DNA of 64,000 nt from Echinicola rosea (GTDB taxonomy: Bacteria > Bacteroidota > Bacteroidia > Cytophagales > Cyclobacteriaceae). This document shows, in pieces, positions 17,138 through 26,204 of this stretch. Position 1 is the first letter of the stretch, and each line of letters starts with the position of its first letter. The stretch is taken from the NCBI RefSeq assembly GCF_005281475.1, contig NZ_CP040106.1, positions 749,501 through 813,500 of the forward strand. The letters run 5' to 3'. The position numbers and the translations under genes are program-made. The notes under the pieces are model-generated. The model saw only the letters and a program-made list of their open reading frames with translations. It did no database searches and was not told the DNA's origin.

Positions 17138-18289
17138 TCAGTATAACTTTAGCTGGGCATTGACCCACCTGTCGGGTACTTCACCTCTTTGGGCAGTTTG
17201 GTAATCCTGGTAGCTACAAGGAATGATGGTATCCCGCTCAAATTTCTCCTTCCCCGTCTGAGGCACTTCCATCCACCATTTTGCACTTAGTTTGCTCTTG
17301 TAGAAAACGATCGTAGATGGCTTAGAATCCAGCGAAACGGTGTATTTGGTATAATCATTACTCTTAAAAGACAAACTGTCCTTGCGGTGGTAAAATCCCT
17401 CGATAAAATACCACACCATCGTTGCCATCACGGAGGCTGTCTTATATCTGCGGTCATCATAGTGAGGTTGATAGCCATAAAGCCCCAAAGAGCTGAGCTT
17501 CTCATTCATACCTGCAAACCAACAAATCTGGCACGCTTCCTCCGCCGTAAGTCCAAATGGCTGTGCATCACAAGCCCCGGGAGCATCGGCTGATTGGACG
17601 GCGCAGATATCAAAGCTCAGCAGGTCGGCATTACGGATGAGTGGCTCTACCTCTTTGAAATTATCCCTCAATTGCCCCAGTCTCACATGATCAAAATACA
17701 ATTTTTCCATGACATTAACCAGATCCCGGTCTGTCAAAAAGCTCTGGTAAGCCAGCTGTGTATAGTTAAACAAAAAATTAGGCTGATGCAGAATAATGTC
17801 CTGGGAGTGGACCTCAAACGGCCTGCCCTCATCATCCATATCGATCTTCGCATCAACTGTAAGCATGCTAACCAGTTTTTTCATTCCCTCATATGAGAGG
17901 TATTGGCCCATATCCAAATCATGGGTACCACCGATATAAATGGGAAGGATCTGCTTCTTCATCAGTTCTTCACCAACTGTCTTGATCCGAATATACGTTT
18001 CCTTGAGGTCAACACCACTGCGGAGATTGCCCAAATCAGCTATCTTGTAATGGGCCAAGCCGCGCTTAAGCTGATAAAGCCGTTTCCGTACTTCATGTGC
18101 CGCTTGGTCAACGGATTCCGTATCATCCGTCCCCCGCACTTCTTCCAGCCCAATGATGGCGATCTGTATTCCTTTTAGATCAGGAAACAGCTCCCCATGG
18201 AAATTGATATGTTTAAAAAAGGAGTTGTGCGCATATGCATGTTGCGTAATGGATTCTGGAACAGGGTCAAAGAATAGCTTAAGGTCCAT
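17138..18289 (-). CDS. Ureohydrolase-fold (arginase/formimidoylglutamase family) protein with altered metal ligands
   Basis: 383 residues from MDLKLFF; 30 further in-frame codons upstream look non-coding. The fold follows arginase: IAIIGLEEVRG, IYIGGTHDLDMGQ (120-126, with the ligand His123), then LTVDAKID and LLSFDICAV. In active enzymes these last two read DAHxD and SxDxD; here the histidine is Lys148 and one aspartate is Cys229, while D146, D150 and D227 remain. Metal binding is thus likely weakened or changed, so hydrolysis of arginine or formiminoglutamate should not be assumed. First gene of an operon with the b5 protein, sugar kinase and murQ. Related divergent proteins are, to my recollection, widespread in Bacteroidota. 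Confidence 0.75.
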   Translation of the reverse strand: MDLKLFFDPVPESITQHAYAHNSFFKHINFHGELFPDLKGIQIAIIGLEEVRGTDDTESVDQAAHEVRKRLYQLKRGLAHYKIADLGNLRSGVDLKETYIRIKTVGEELMKKQILPIYIGGTHDLDMGQYLSYEGMKKLVSMLTVDAKIDMDDEGRPFEVHSQDIILHQPNFLFNYTQLAYQSFLTDRDLVNVMEKLYFDHVRLGQLRDNFKEVEPLIRNADLLSFDICAVQSADAPGACDAQPFGLTAEEACQICWFAGMNEKLSSLGLYGYQPHYDDRRYKTASVMATMVWYFIEGFYHRKDSLSFKSNDYTKYTVSLDSKPSTIVFYKSKLSAKWWMEVPQTGKEKFERDTIIPCSYQDYQTAQRGEVPDRWVNAQLKLY

Positions 18290-18407
18290 AGATGATAGTT
18301 TAATGCCATCGGGCAGTAAAATGATAATTGCCCAACAATAAGGAAACCGTCCACGCTCAGAAAGCGGACTTGCCTTCAAAATTAAACAAAAAAGTCAAGG
18401 GGGAATT

Positions 18408-18440
18408 AAAAAAGGCCCTGCATTTGCAGAGCCTTTTATA
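18408..18440 (-). terminator. Terminator downstream of nqrF
   Basis: AAAAGGCCCTGC-ATTT-GCAGAGCCTTTT; the stem has a small internal mismatch. On the minus strand it ends in a T tract, next to the nqrF stop. Confidence 0.75.
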
Positions 18441-18441
18441 T

Positions 18442-19746
18442 TTAACCACCGAAGTCGTCAAATCTGATATTTTCTTTCGGAACGCCCATGTCGTCCAACA
18501 GCTTCAACACTGCCGAGTTCATCAATGGAGGTCCACAAAGGTAATACTCCACCTCATCTGGTTCAGGATGGTCCTTTAGGTAATTATCATATAATACCTG
18601 GTGGATAAAGCCCACATAGCCATCTCCTTCCTTATCCTCCAGATCCTTCTTAATCTTCCAGTTATCTTCCGGAAGTGGCTCAGACAGTCCGATATGGAAC
18701 CTGAAGTTATCAAAATCATTTTCGATATCCCTGAAGTGAGGTACATAAAACAATTCTTTCTTCGATCTACCACCGTACCAGTAAGACACTTTTCGATTGG
18801 TCTTCTCAGTATGGAAAAGGTGGAAAATGTGCGATCTCAGCGGTGCCATTCCAGCTCCACCACCGATATAGATCATTTCTCTATCAGTAGGATTGATGTG
18901 GAATTCACCATAAGGTCCAGAAATCGTCACTTTATCTCCCGGCTTACGCGAGAATACATAAGAGGAACATACACCTGGATTCACATCCATCCACTTGTTA
19001 TTAGCCCTGTCCCATGGAGGGGTAGCAATACGAATGGTCAGCATGATGATATTTCCCTCTGCTGGGTGATTGGCCATGGAGTATGCACGGAATAGCTCCT
19101 CATCATTCTTCATCACCAAATCCCACAGTCCAAACTTATCCCAATCACTCTGATACACATCTTCAGGGTGCTCTAACTCTGGGTGAGGGGCGATGTCAAA
19201 GTCCTTAAAGTTAACAGTAATCTCAGGAACATCGATCTGGATATATCCACCGGACTCAAAATCCAAGTTTTCCCCTTCCGGAAGTTTTACTTTAAATTCT
19301 TTGATGAATGTAGAAACGTTGTAGTTTGATACCACTTCACATTCCCACTTCTTGATACCGAAGATTTCTTCAGGAATGCGGATCTTCATATCCTGCTTCA
19401 CCTTCACCTGACAGGAGAGCCTCACGTTGCTTTGCTGCTCAGCTCGGCTGAGGTGTCCTACTTCAGTTGGAAGCACTTCTCCTCCACCTTCTTCGACCGT
19501 ACACTTGCACATGGCACATGTACCACCGCCACCGCAGGCTGAAGGAAGGAAGATCTTCTGTCCACCCAAGGTAGAGAGCAATGTGGACCCTGCAGAAGTC
19601 ACCACAGGATTGGATTCGTCTCCATTGATGATAATGTTCACATCTCCTGTTGCTACCAGCTTAGACTGTGCAAACAGCAGAATAAAAACAAGTAGCAATA
19701 TGATCAAAGTAAATGCTACAATTGACGTAATAATTACTGAACTCAT
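18442..19746 (-). CDS. nqrF: NADH oxidoreductase subunit F of Na+-NQR
   Basis: 434 residues; electron entry subunit of the Na+-translocating NADH:quinone reductase in the inner membrane. N-terminal membrane helix (about 7-28), then a plant-type [2Fe-2S] domain with cluster cysteines in [14 protein letters not shown] plus a later Cys (RLSCQVK), then FAD- and NADH-binding domains with [22 protein letters not shown] and [13 protein letters not shown]; it ends IRFDDFGG as usual. NqrA-E are not adjacent: upstream is an own promoter and accD, downstream a terminator. A stand-alone reductase role cannot be excluded, but the residues and length are those of true NqrF. Confidence 0.94.
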   Translation of the reverse strand: MSSVIITSIVAFTLIILLLVFILLFAQSKLVATGDVNIIINGDESNPVVTSAGSTLLSTLGGQKIFLPSACGGGGTCAMCKCTVEEGGGEVLPTEVGHLSRAEQQSNVRLSCQVKVKQDMKIRIPEEIFGIKKWECEVVSNYNVSTFIKEFKVKLPEGENLDFESGGYIQIDVPEITVNFKDFDIAPHPELEHPEDVYQSDWDKFGLWDLVMKNDEELFRAYSMANHPAEGNIIMLTIRIATPPWDRANNKWMDVNPGVCSSYVFSRKPGDKVTISGPYGEFHINPTDREMIYIGGGAGMAPLRSHIFHLFHTEKTNRKVSYWYGGRSKKELFYVPHFRDIENDFDNFRFHIGLSEPLPEDNWKIKKDLEDKEGDGYVGFIHQVLYDNYLKDHPEPDEVEYYLCGPPLMNSAVLKLLDDMGVPKENIRFDDFGG

Positions 19747-19803
19747 TTAATAAAGCTTTTTCTAGTTCTCTTTCAGTATATAGTGTGCCTTTTAAGGGGC
19801 ACA

Positions 19804-19811
19804 CAAATATA
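19804..19811 (-). promoter_or_regulatory. -7 box of nqrF
   Basis: Minus strand reads TATATTTG, matching TAnnTTTG, about 58 bases before the nqrF start. It implies nqrF has its own promoter. No clear -33 TTG. Confidence 0.55.
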
Positions 19812-19874
19812 TTTATTATTCCCTAAAATTGTCGATAGATCGCGTAAATTTTAAAGATAATAGTCCACGTCCTG

Positions 19875-20717
19875 TTAATTTTTCAACAACCTCAGCAAGG
19901 TGGACAATCTGGATTTCAGCTGTCTTCTATCTACAATAAAATCCAAGAAGCCATGCTCCTGTACAAACTCCGCACTTTGGAAGCCTTTTGGGAGGTCTTT
20001 ACCGATCGTCTCTCGGATTACACGCGGCCCTGCAAAACCAATCAAAGCGCCGGGCTCTGCGATATTAAAATCACCCAGCATGGCATAGGAAGCCGTCACC
20101 CCACCTGTAGTCGGATCTGTCAGCATGGAAATATACGGAATCTTCGCCTCTGCAAGTAGCGCTAACTTCGCAGAAGTCTTCGCCATTTGCATCAAGCTAA
20201 AGCCTGCTTCCATCATCCTGGCCCCACCGGACTTGGATATCATTAAAAATGGAATGTTGTTTTTCAGGGAATGATCTATGGCCCGGGCGATTTTCTCACC
20301 CACCACAGAGCCCATCGATCCACCGATAAACCCAAAATCCATACAGGCCACTACGATATCTTGGCCGTCCAGCTTGCCCACTGCAGACCTCACGGCATCT
20401 TTCAGGCCGGTCTTGCTAATGGTCGCTTCTATACGGGAAGTATAGGGCTTACTGTCCACAAAATCCAAGGGGTCACCTGAGATCATATTTTCATCTAGCT
20501 CTTGAAATTTATTGTTGTCAAACAATATTTCAAAATATTCCTTTGAGCCTATTTTTACATGATAATCATCATCCGGACAAACATAAGCGTTGCTTTTCAG
20601 CTCTCGGGTGTGAATGATATTTCCTTTGGGAGTTTTAAACCAGAGTCCATCTGGTGTATCCTTTTTCTCCTTTGTTGAGGTCTTTATACCTGCGTCTTTT
20701 CTCTTAAACCAAGCCAT
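19875..20717 (-). CDS. accD: Acetyl-CoA carboxylase carboxyltransferase subunit beta
   Basis: 280 residues. With AccA it transfers the carboxyl group from biotin-BCCP to acetyl-CoA, the first step of fatty acid synthesis. Crotonase-like core with [48 protein letters not shown] and [12 protein letters not shown]. The N-terminal zinc ribbon is degenerate: the region that in E. coli has four cysteines (CPxC..CPxC) reads FKTPKG and VCPDDDYH, leaving one cysteine. From memory this is usual in Bacteroidota and should not be read as a broken gene. AccA is not in the window. Own promoter just upstream. Confidence 0.95.
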   Translation of the reverse strand: MAWFKRKDAGIKTSTKEKKDTPDGLWFKTPKGNIIHTRELKSNAYVCPDDDYHVKIGSKEYFEILFDNNKFQELDENMISGDPLDFVDSKPYTSRIEATISKTGLKDAVRSAVGKLDGQDIVVACMDFGFIGGSMGSVVGEKIARAIDHSLKNNIPFLMISKSGGARMMEAGFSLMQMAKTSAKLALLAEAKIPYISMLTDPTTGGVTASYAMLGDFNIAEPGALIGFAGPRVIRETIGKDLPKGFQSAEFVQEHGFLDFIVDRRQLKSRLSTLLRLLKN

Positions 20718-20757
20718 ATGTTGAAGTTTTAAGGCTGAAAATATCTTTTCAGGACTA

Positions 20758-20765
20758 CAAATTTA
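20758..20765 (-). promoter_or_regulatory. -7 box of accD
   Basis: Minus strand TAAATTTG, matching TAnnTTTG, about 40 bases before the accD start. Confidence 0.5.
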
Positions 20766-20821
20766 TAGGTAATATCCGGTAAATAAAATGAAATATAGCT
20801 TTCTCCTTAGCCGAACCTGAA

Positions 20822-21871
20822 TTAGGTACTTTTTACTTCATCTGCTTGACGCAATAAAACACGTGATTTTGGTAGGGATTTCGGATATTTTTCCTGAATA
20901 TAGGTAATCATTTTTTCCCTTACCAGACAGCGTAAATCAAAGGCCGAGGGGCTGTCTTTGGCACTCATCAGGCAACGCAACTCCACCGTACTTTCTTTCA
21001 CATCAGTCACTTGCAGCACCTGTACTTTCCTGTCCCACAGGTCCGTGCTTTCCAAAATTTCCTTAAGCTTGGCCTTTAAATCTGACACCGGAATCGTATG
21101 ATCCACATATAAAAACACCGTGCCCCAAATATCGGCTGTGTTCCTTGTCCAATTCTGAAAGGGCTTCTCCAAAAAATAATTGATTGGCAACACCAACCTG
21201 CGCTGGTCCCAAACACAAACCACGACATAAGTAAAATTAATCTCTTCGATTTTGCCCCATTCGCCTTCCACGACGACCACATCGTCTATCCGGATCGGCT
21301 GGGTAAAGGCAATCTGAAAACCTGCCAGAAAATTGGCTATGGACTTTTGTGCAGCCAAACCTATAATGATACCTGCCACTCCTGCCGAAGTAAGCAGGCC
21401 CTGCCCAAACTTCTTGGCCTCATCAAAATGCATCATTATGGCGGAAAAGGCCACAATAAAAATCACCGCAACCAGAATCTTCTGAATAAACGTCACCTGT
21501 GTGTACAAGCTCCTCTCTCTTAGGTTATCCAACTTGGCATAGGAATGTCCATCCAAAAAAACATATTTCAACAATTTGATCATAGAGACCAAGATCCAGG
21601 CAAGGTTGATTATAAATAGGATCTGAAACACCTTAAATTGGCTAAAATATGCCCATCCTTCTGGAGAAATATATGGTTCAAAAAGTGGAAAAAGAACAAA
21701 AAACAAACCCCATTTTATGGAATTGCTCATTTCGGCCACTGCTTTTTCCCCTGGTCGTGAACTTGGCTTGTAGAATATTTTCACCAGTGGCTTGAAGCCA
21801 AACCCTAATAATAAATGCGTCCCCACAAGCAACGCTAATCCAAACAGAATATAATATAGCTTGTCATTCAT
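20822..21871 (-). CDS. MscS-family mechanosensitive channel
   Basis: 349 residues. Four to five hydrophobic helices in the first ~200 residues (YYILFGLALLVGTHLLLG, WGLFFVLFPLFEP, ILFIINLAWILVSMI, ILVAVIFIVAFSAIM, and the pore helix GLLTSAGVAGIIIGLAAQKSIANFLAGFQI). Then comes the MscS beta domain (PIRIDDVVVVEGEWGKIEEINFTYVVV) and an alpha/beta C-terminal domain. The pore helix Ala/Gly pattern and the Q-K-S-I-A-N-F segment match MscS. It would open under membrane tension to release solutes after osmotic down-shock. Single gene, divergent from cstA. Confidence 0.9.
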   Translation of the reverse strand: MNDKLYYILFGLALLVGTHLLLGFGFKPLVKIFYKPSSRPGEKAVAEMSNSIKWGLFFVLFPLFEPYISPEGWAYFSQFKVFQILFIINLAWILVSMIKLLKYVFLDGHSYAKLDNLRERSLYTQVTFIQKILVAVIFIVAFSAIMMHFDEAKKFGQGLLTSAGVAGIIIGLAAQKSIANFLAGFQIAFTQPIRIDDVVVVEGEWGKIEEINFTYVVVCVWDQRRLVLPINYFLEKPFQNWTRNTADIWGTVFLYVDHTIPVSDLKAKLKEILESTDLWDRKVQVLQVTDVKESTVELRCLMSAKDSPSAFDLRCLVREKMITYIQEKYPKSLPKSRVLLRQADEVKST

Positions 21872-21998
21872 TTTTCAATGCTTTTGGTACGAAATGAATA
21901 GGCAAGGTCATTGGGTTTGGCTCAAAATGTCTGGTTGGCCATACTGTTAATCAACTGCTTTCGACTTAAAGAAGCTTCCCAAGTCAAAATAGTTTAAT

Positions 21999-22006
21999 TA
22001 CATTTG
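21999..22006 (+). promoter_or_regulatory. Possible -7 box of cstA
   Basis: TACATTTG matches TAnnTTTG and lies about 90 bases before the cstA start. No clear -33 element. Confidence 0.4.
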
Positions 22007-22095
22007 TCAGTTAATAGACATATCAAAAAGATAGACCGTAAACCGACATTCTTTCCACATAATATACAGACTACCAACCATAAATCCAAAGCTAC

Positions 22096-23730
22096 ATGAC
22101 CCTCGCCCCGCTATTGCTCATCGCTGCTATCACGCTCATCGCGGCATATTTCATTTACGGGAAGTTTGTTTTCAAGAAATTCGACATCCGGAATGACCGG
22201 GTCACTCCTTCCCATAAATTCCAAGATGGAGTGGATTATGAACCCAGCAGACCAATTGTGGTACTTGGTCATCACTTCGCTTCGATCGCCGGTGCAGGAC
22301 CTATCGTGGGACCGATCATTGCGGTGACCTTTGGGTGGATTCCCGCGGTGATCTGGATTTTGGTTGGAGGAATTTTCTTTGGTGCCGTACATGACCTGGG
22401 GAGTATGGTCGCTTCTTTGCGCAGTGAAGGAAAATCCATCGGTACGATTATCAAAAATAACATTGGACAAAGTGGAAAGCAGCTCTTTATGCTGTTTAGT
22501 TTTTCGACCCTGATTCTGGTGATAGCCGTTTTTGCGGACATTATTGCCAAAACCTTTATCAATAATCCCGGAGTGGCTTCAGCATCGATACTTTTCATCT
22601 TGCTGGCTGTCGCCTTCGGACTGGTAAATAAATCCGTCGCCCACCGCAAAAGCCTCTTTCTACTTACCTCAGTAATCGGAGTGGGACTGATGTATTATTT
22701 CGTGTACCTGGGGATGCAACTTCCTTTTGAACTCGATTACCAAATATGGCTTTATGTGCTCCTGGCCTATGCTTTTGTTGCTTCGGTGACTCCCGTATCC
22801 TTACTGCTGCAGCCACGTGATTATTTAAACAGCTTTCTTCTTTACGGCCTAATCATCTTTGCCGTACTGGGAATCCTTTTTGCCAATCCGGAAATAAAAA
22901 TGGACAATCAAGTCCACGTCACTTCCGATAACCTTGGCTACCTGTTTCCTGTCCTGTTTGTGACCATTGCCTGTGGTGCCATCAGCGGGTTTCACAGCTT
23001 GGTGGCCTCGGGAACCACTTCTAAACAAATCGACAAAGAAGGAGATGCTAAAATTGTAGGCTTTGGGGGCATGCTTATCGAATCATTCCTGGCGATCATT
23101 TCTGTAGGTGCGGTGATCGTTCTGAGTAGAGAAGAATATGCCATGACCCTCACGGCCAAAGGTCCCGTCACCATGTTTTCTGATGGACTGGGGGCAATGA
23201 TGGCCACCCTGGGAATTCCAGAGGAACTTGCGGTGAGTTTTGTAGCTCTTACGGTATCCGCCTTTGCCCTGACTACGCTGGACACGTGTACCCGCTTGGC
23301 ACGGTTTACCTTTCAGGAGTATTTTGAAGGAGCGCAAGGGCCTGTTGGCAAAACTTTTTCCTCCAATAGATACATCAGTACGAGTATTGTCGTTATCCTC
23401 TCCATATTGCTTATCAGCTCTGGCGGATTCACGACGCTTTGGCCGATTTTTGGCTCTGCCAACCAATTGCTAGCAGCCTTGGCTTTGCTGGCGGTGGCAG
23501 TTTGGCTGATCAAAAAGAAAGTAAATGCAACCTTCGTCATCATCCCTATGTTTTTTATGTTCACCGTGACATTGACATCACTAGGAATATTTGCTTGGAA
23601 AAATTTCCAGGACAAGGCCTATATCTTATCCATCATAGCAGGTGGTCTGTTCATACTCTCCCTCGTGCTGATCATATTGGCCAAAAAAAGCTTGTCCGCC
23701 TATTCTCATTTACCACAAACCCAAAACTGA
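22096..23730 (+). CDS. cstA: CstA-family transporter (carbon starvation protein A)
   Basis: 544 residues, about 14 membrane helices, inner membrane. Signature GHHFASIAGAGPIVGPIIA near residues 58-76, then GAVHDLGSMVASLRSEGKSIG, PVSLLLQPRDYLNSFLLYG, GFHSLVASGTTSKQ and FALTTLDTCTRLARF. Family members import peptides or pyruvate when carbon is short; E. coli CstA has ~700 residues, and this is the shorter form common outside enterobacteria. The substrate cannot be read from sequence. It is the only gene of its unit; the small exported metallopeptidase gene follows after 84 bases and may be cotranscribed. Confidence 0.88.
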   Translation: MTLAPLLLIAAITLIAAYFIYGKFVFKKFDIRNDRVTPSHKFQDGVDYEPSRPIVVLGHHFASIAGAGPIVGPIIAVTFGWIPAVIWILVGGIFFGAVHDLGSMVASLRSEGKSIGTIIKNNIGQSGKQLFMLFSFSTLILVIAVFADIIAKTFINNPGVASASILFILLAVAFGLVNKSVAHRKSLFLLTSVIGVGLMYYFVYLGMQLPFELDYQIWLYVLLAYAFVASVTPVSLLLQPRDYLNSFLLYGLIIFAVLGILFANPEIKMDNQVHVTSDNLGYLFPVLFVTIACGAISGFHSLVASGTTSKQIDKEGDAKIVGFGGMLIESFLAIISVGAVIVLSREEYAMTLTAKGPVTMFSDGLGAMMATLGIPEELAVSFVALTVSAFALTTLDTCTRLARFTFQEYFEGAQGPVGKTFSSNRYISTSIVVILSILLISSGGFTTLWPIFGSANQLLAALALLAVAVWLIKKKVNATFVIIPMFFMFTVTLTSLGIFAWKNFQDKAYILSIIAGGLFILSLVLIILAKKSLSAYSHLPQTQN

Positions 23731-23814
23731 CCTCTCCAGCGATGTGCATTTTGGCTTGGACTTTGCATTGCTTGAGTTTTGTTATTATTTTAAACGAAAT
23801 AATATACATTCAAA

Positions 23815-24609
23815 ATGCATTTTAATACTTTCAAAAGGCAAAAGCTGTCGCAATACACTTGGGTTTACATTTTGGCATTGGGGCTGATAATCACTTCCTG
23901 TTTTAAGGACAACGAGGTAGATGAACGTGTACAAAGCATCAGGGCAGCTAAAAGGGCTCCAGGGGTCTCGGCACATGAGATCCTATCCTCAGACACCTAC
24001 AAAAGTATTAAGGTGGAAATTCACCATATGGAGGGATATCCCCTCAGTTCCTCCACGGCTTCCACTGTCATCAATTGGCTGGAAGGCTTGGTAAACAAAC
24101 CCACCGGTATTCAGCTGGTCACCAAAGCCATTCCCGCAAAAGGAAAAGAAAAATACAGTGTCCAAGACGTTCGCGACATCGAAGACGAAAACAGAACGGC
24201 CTACAGCATTGGAGAGGAGCTTGGCCTTTATATCTTGATCGTAGATGGCTACTTCGAGAAAGATACTGAAACAGAAGCCAGTTTAGGCTTTGCCCATCGG
24301 AATACTTCAATTGTCCTGTTGGGTAAGCGGATGGAAGAAAACTCCAACCGCTTTGGCAAACCGGACAAAGACCGACTTGAAATCACTGTTTTGGAGCACG
24401 AACTGGGGCATCTGTTGGGACTGGTAAACCTCGGCACTGAAATGACCAGTGACCATGAAGACCATGAAAACACCGGCCATTGTGACAATGAAGAATGCCT
24501 GATGTACTGGGCGGTGGAAACCAACAACATCTTTAACACCCTAAATCAGCCCATTCCTACGCTGGATGAAAACTGTCGAAATGACCTTAAGGCAAATGGC
24601 GGTCGATAA
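23815..24609 (+). CDS. Lipoprotein metallopeptidase with HExxHxxGxxN motif
   Basis: 264 residues. N-terminal hydrophobic segment and lipobox ITSC (Cys29) indicate a lipoprotein. The zinc motif HELGHLLGLVN (195-205) resembles metzincins (HExxHxxGxxH/D), but the third ligand position is Asn205. Downstream, HCDNEECLMYW (222-232) carries a Met that could form the Met-turn, with nearby His and Cys residues that may bind metal. The middle region (YSIGEELGLYILIVDGYFE) would be the substrate-binding strand. Proteins like this are annotated in Bacteroidota as membrane metalloprotease; substrate unknown. Confidence 0.75.
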   Translation: MHFNTFKRQKLSQYTWVYILALGLIITSCFKDNEVDERVQSIRAAKRAPGVSAHEILSSDTYKSIKVEIHHMEGYPLSSSTASTVINWLEGLVNKPTGIQLVTKAIPAKGKEKYSVQDVRDIEDENRTAYSIGEELGLYILIVDGYFEKDTETEASLGFAHRNTSIVLLGKRMEENSNRFGKPDKDRLEITVLEHELGHLLGLVNLGTEMTSDHEDHENTGHCDNEECLMYWAVETNNIFNTLNQPIPTLDENCRNDLKANGGR

Positions 24610-24838
24610 CGACCAAAAATTACCATTGACCAAGAAAATTGGCGCCCAGTTAAAAGGACTGAACACAGATCTGCATTGCCCTAAGCATCCTACCTGTGTT
24701 TATCATCATTCCTCCGTGACGAAATAGAACCCACAGGCTGTTAGAAATATATTTAGCGAATCAAGCAATGTTGCTGGGAGCGATCAATTTCTTTGGATAT
24801 CGAAACTAGGATAGCCACCAAGACGCTAAGGCACAAAG
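24610..24838. other. Gap after the metallopeptidase gene, with a CCAAGACGCTAAGG repeat
   Basis: Non-coding. No terminator with a clear T tract is seen. At 24813-24838 lies AGCCACCAAGACGCTAAGGC and following bases, matching 13174-13202; it abuts the left target duplication of E3 copy a. Confidence 0.55.
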
Positions 24839-24844
24839 CAATAA

Positions 24845-25012
24845 CCTCAGTTCGATTATAAAATCGTCACTGCGAGGCTTAGAGGGAGATATGAGGGGCA
24901 GAAGCCGTGGCAGTCTCAGTATTTCGGGATTGCCACACCCTTTTCCAACCCACATCCTCCTCAAAAGGGTTCGCAAGGACGCTTTTAATACAAAAATTAA
25001 GTCGAGCTCAGG
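24845..25012 (+). mobile_element. E3 element, copy a (MITE-like, 168 bp)
   Basis: Ends CCTCAGTTCGATT and AGTCGAGCTCAGG form imperfect inverted repeats. It is flanked by CAATAA at 24839-24844 and again at 25014-25019, a likely target duplication with one extra base. The core CGTCACTGCGAGGCTTAGAG followed by GAGATATGAGGGG is shared with copies at 53550-53709 and 59480-59643. No coding capacity. Confidence 0.8.
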
Positions 25013-25095
25013 TCAATAATAAATTCCTTTATTTCCAGTTCAGCATCCACTTGGTGCACTTTGGACGTTGTGGCATGTTTATTTATGCGTGGTTT

Positions 25096-26061
25096 CAATG
25101 CCGTTTGGTTAAGGGGATTTCCCTATTTTCACCTGCTAGGAGTTTCTTTTCTATTTGACTTTAACCCGTTTTATGCATTAGGAATCGTTATGAGAGCTGA
25201 AACTACAAGAAAATCAGGCTGTTTGGAGATTGAATCATAGCATCGCTATGGTGAGATCGAAAACAGCAGCGAAGCGACTGATTTTGAAGTAGTTTCAGCT
25301 CGCAATAGATAGGCTAATGCATAATGCGGGTTTAACTGTATGACTTTGGCCATTTTGGTGGATTTTATCCTTTTCCTTTTTTCCATTGATGAAAAAAGAA
25401 AGAAAAAAATCCAGGCCGGTGGTATGCCTTTTAAAATGGAACATGGATTTACCCTGCGACCGAGATCCGGCACCCATTTTAATTTCCAGCCGATGGCTAC
25501 GACCTAAAAGTGAGTGGGTCTCGCTGTTCCACGACGCGAGCCAACTCACTTTCTAACGGCCTCCACCATCGGCTGGAAAACAGGCATACCAAGGGCCGTA
25601 ATTAGGAAGCGATACCTTTTTTGGCTCAGGGGGGCTTATCGTTCCGGCTCAACTTGGTTACTTAAGAAAATATACCACTACATGGAATAATGATGATAAT
25701 TTATCCATAAGAAACTTATTAACCGGATCCGCCTTGCAGGTATTGGGCGTTAAGAAATTAAAAAGCGGGCGGGCAAAAAGGCAGGCTTGTTTGACGAAAT
25801 GCTGCCCAAAAAGAATGTTGGCAGCTAGAAAAGGAGGAGTTTGCCTTCATGAGGGAAGATTTTAATTTTAGGCCAATAGATGCACACCTGTGCGCCGTGG
25901 CGTAGCGGCGGGGTTTTTTGGTCACTTTTTTGACCTGCAGCAAAAAAGTGACAAAGGTAAAGAGATGAAAACCACCCAAGAATTTAGATAGAAAAATAAC
26001 TGCCCAAAGAAAAAATATAGAACCCATATTTTCCAGATACGCACTAGCTAAACGGCATTGC
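25096..26061 (+). mobile_element. E1 element, copy A (non-coding inverted-repeat element, ~0.78 kb plus nested E2)
   Basis: Terminal inverted repeats CAATGCCGTTTGGTTA (25096) and TAGCTAAACGGCATTG (ends 26060). It is flanked by an exact 9-base direct repeat GCGTGGTTT (25087-25095 and 26062-26070), the mark of transposition. An E2 element is nested at 25161-25335. Segments 25346-25625 and 25725-26034 align with the inverted copy at 52964-54078; about 100 bases between them (25626-25724) are only partly shared. The longest internal frame is 89 codons and resembles nothing known. The mobilising transposase is not in the window. Confidence 0.85.
25161..25335 (+). mobile_element. E2 element, copy b (175 bp), nested in E1 copy A
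   Basis: Ends TTAACCCG and CGGGTTTAA with adjoining TTATGCATTAGG and CTAATGCATAATG. Flanks CTATTTGACT (25151-25160) and CTGTATGACT (25336-25345) agree at eight of ten bases. The other E1 copy (minus strand near 54014) reads straight through as TTGATTGACTTTGGC, an empty site. No coding capacity; the whole element can fold as a long hairpin. Confidence 0.82.
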
Positions 26062-26147
26062 GCGTGGTTTTACCATTAGGTAAAACTGGCAGCCATCAAC
26101 TTTTCCACCTGATCCAATTTCTCGCCATTAACATAAGGATAAACACG

Positions 26148-26180
26148 AAAAAAGGAGCCCTATACGAGCTCCTTTATAAC
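26148..26180 (-). terminator. Terminator of the carB-DUF4834 unit
   Basis: AAAGGAGC-CCTATACGA-GCTCCTTT; on the minus strand followed by TTTTTCG. Just past the DUF4834 gene. Confidence 0.75.
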
Positions 26181-26204
26181 TATTGAAATTTGGTGAATCC
26201 TAAA

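Noticed and set aside
24813..24838. Periodic CCAAGACGCTAAGGCAC sequence as a possible CRISPR unit
   Set aside because: Only one or two short imperfect units with no spacers and no cas genes.
25758..26027. Reading frame of 89 codons, and the related frame at 53236-53421, both inside E1
   Set aside because: The two E1 copies share the DNA but not a consistent, intact reading frame; they start and end differently and show no family resemblance. They are read-through of a repeat.
24845..26061. Repeat island as a degraded insertion sequence with a transposase
   Set aside because: No frame on either strand shows a DDE or HUH domain even in fragments; the units are short and non-coding, so a MITE-like nature fits better.
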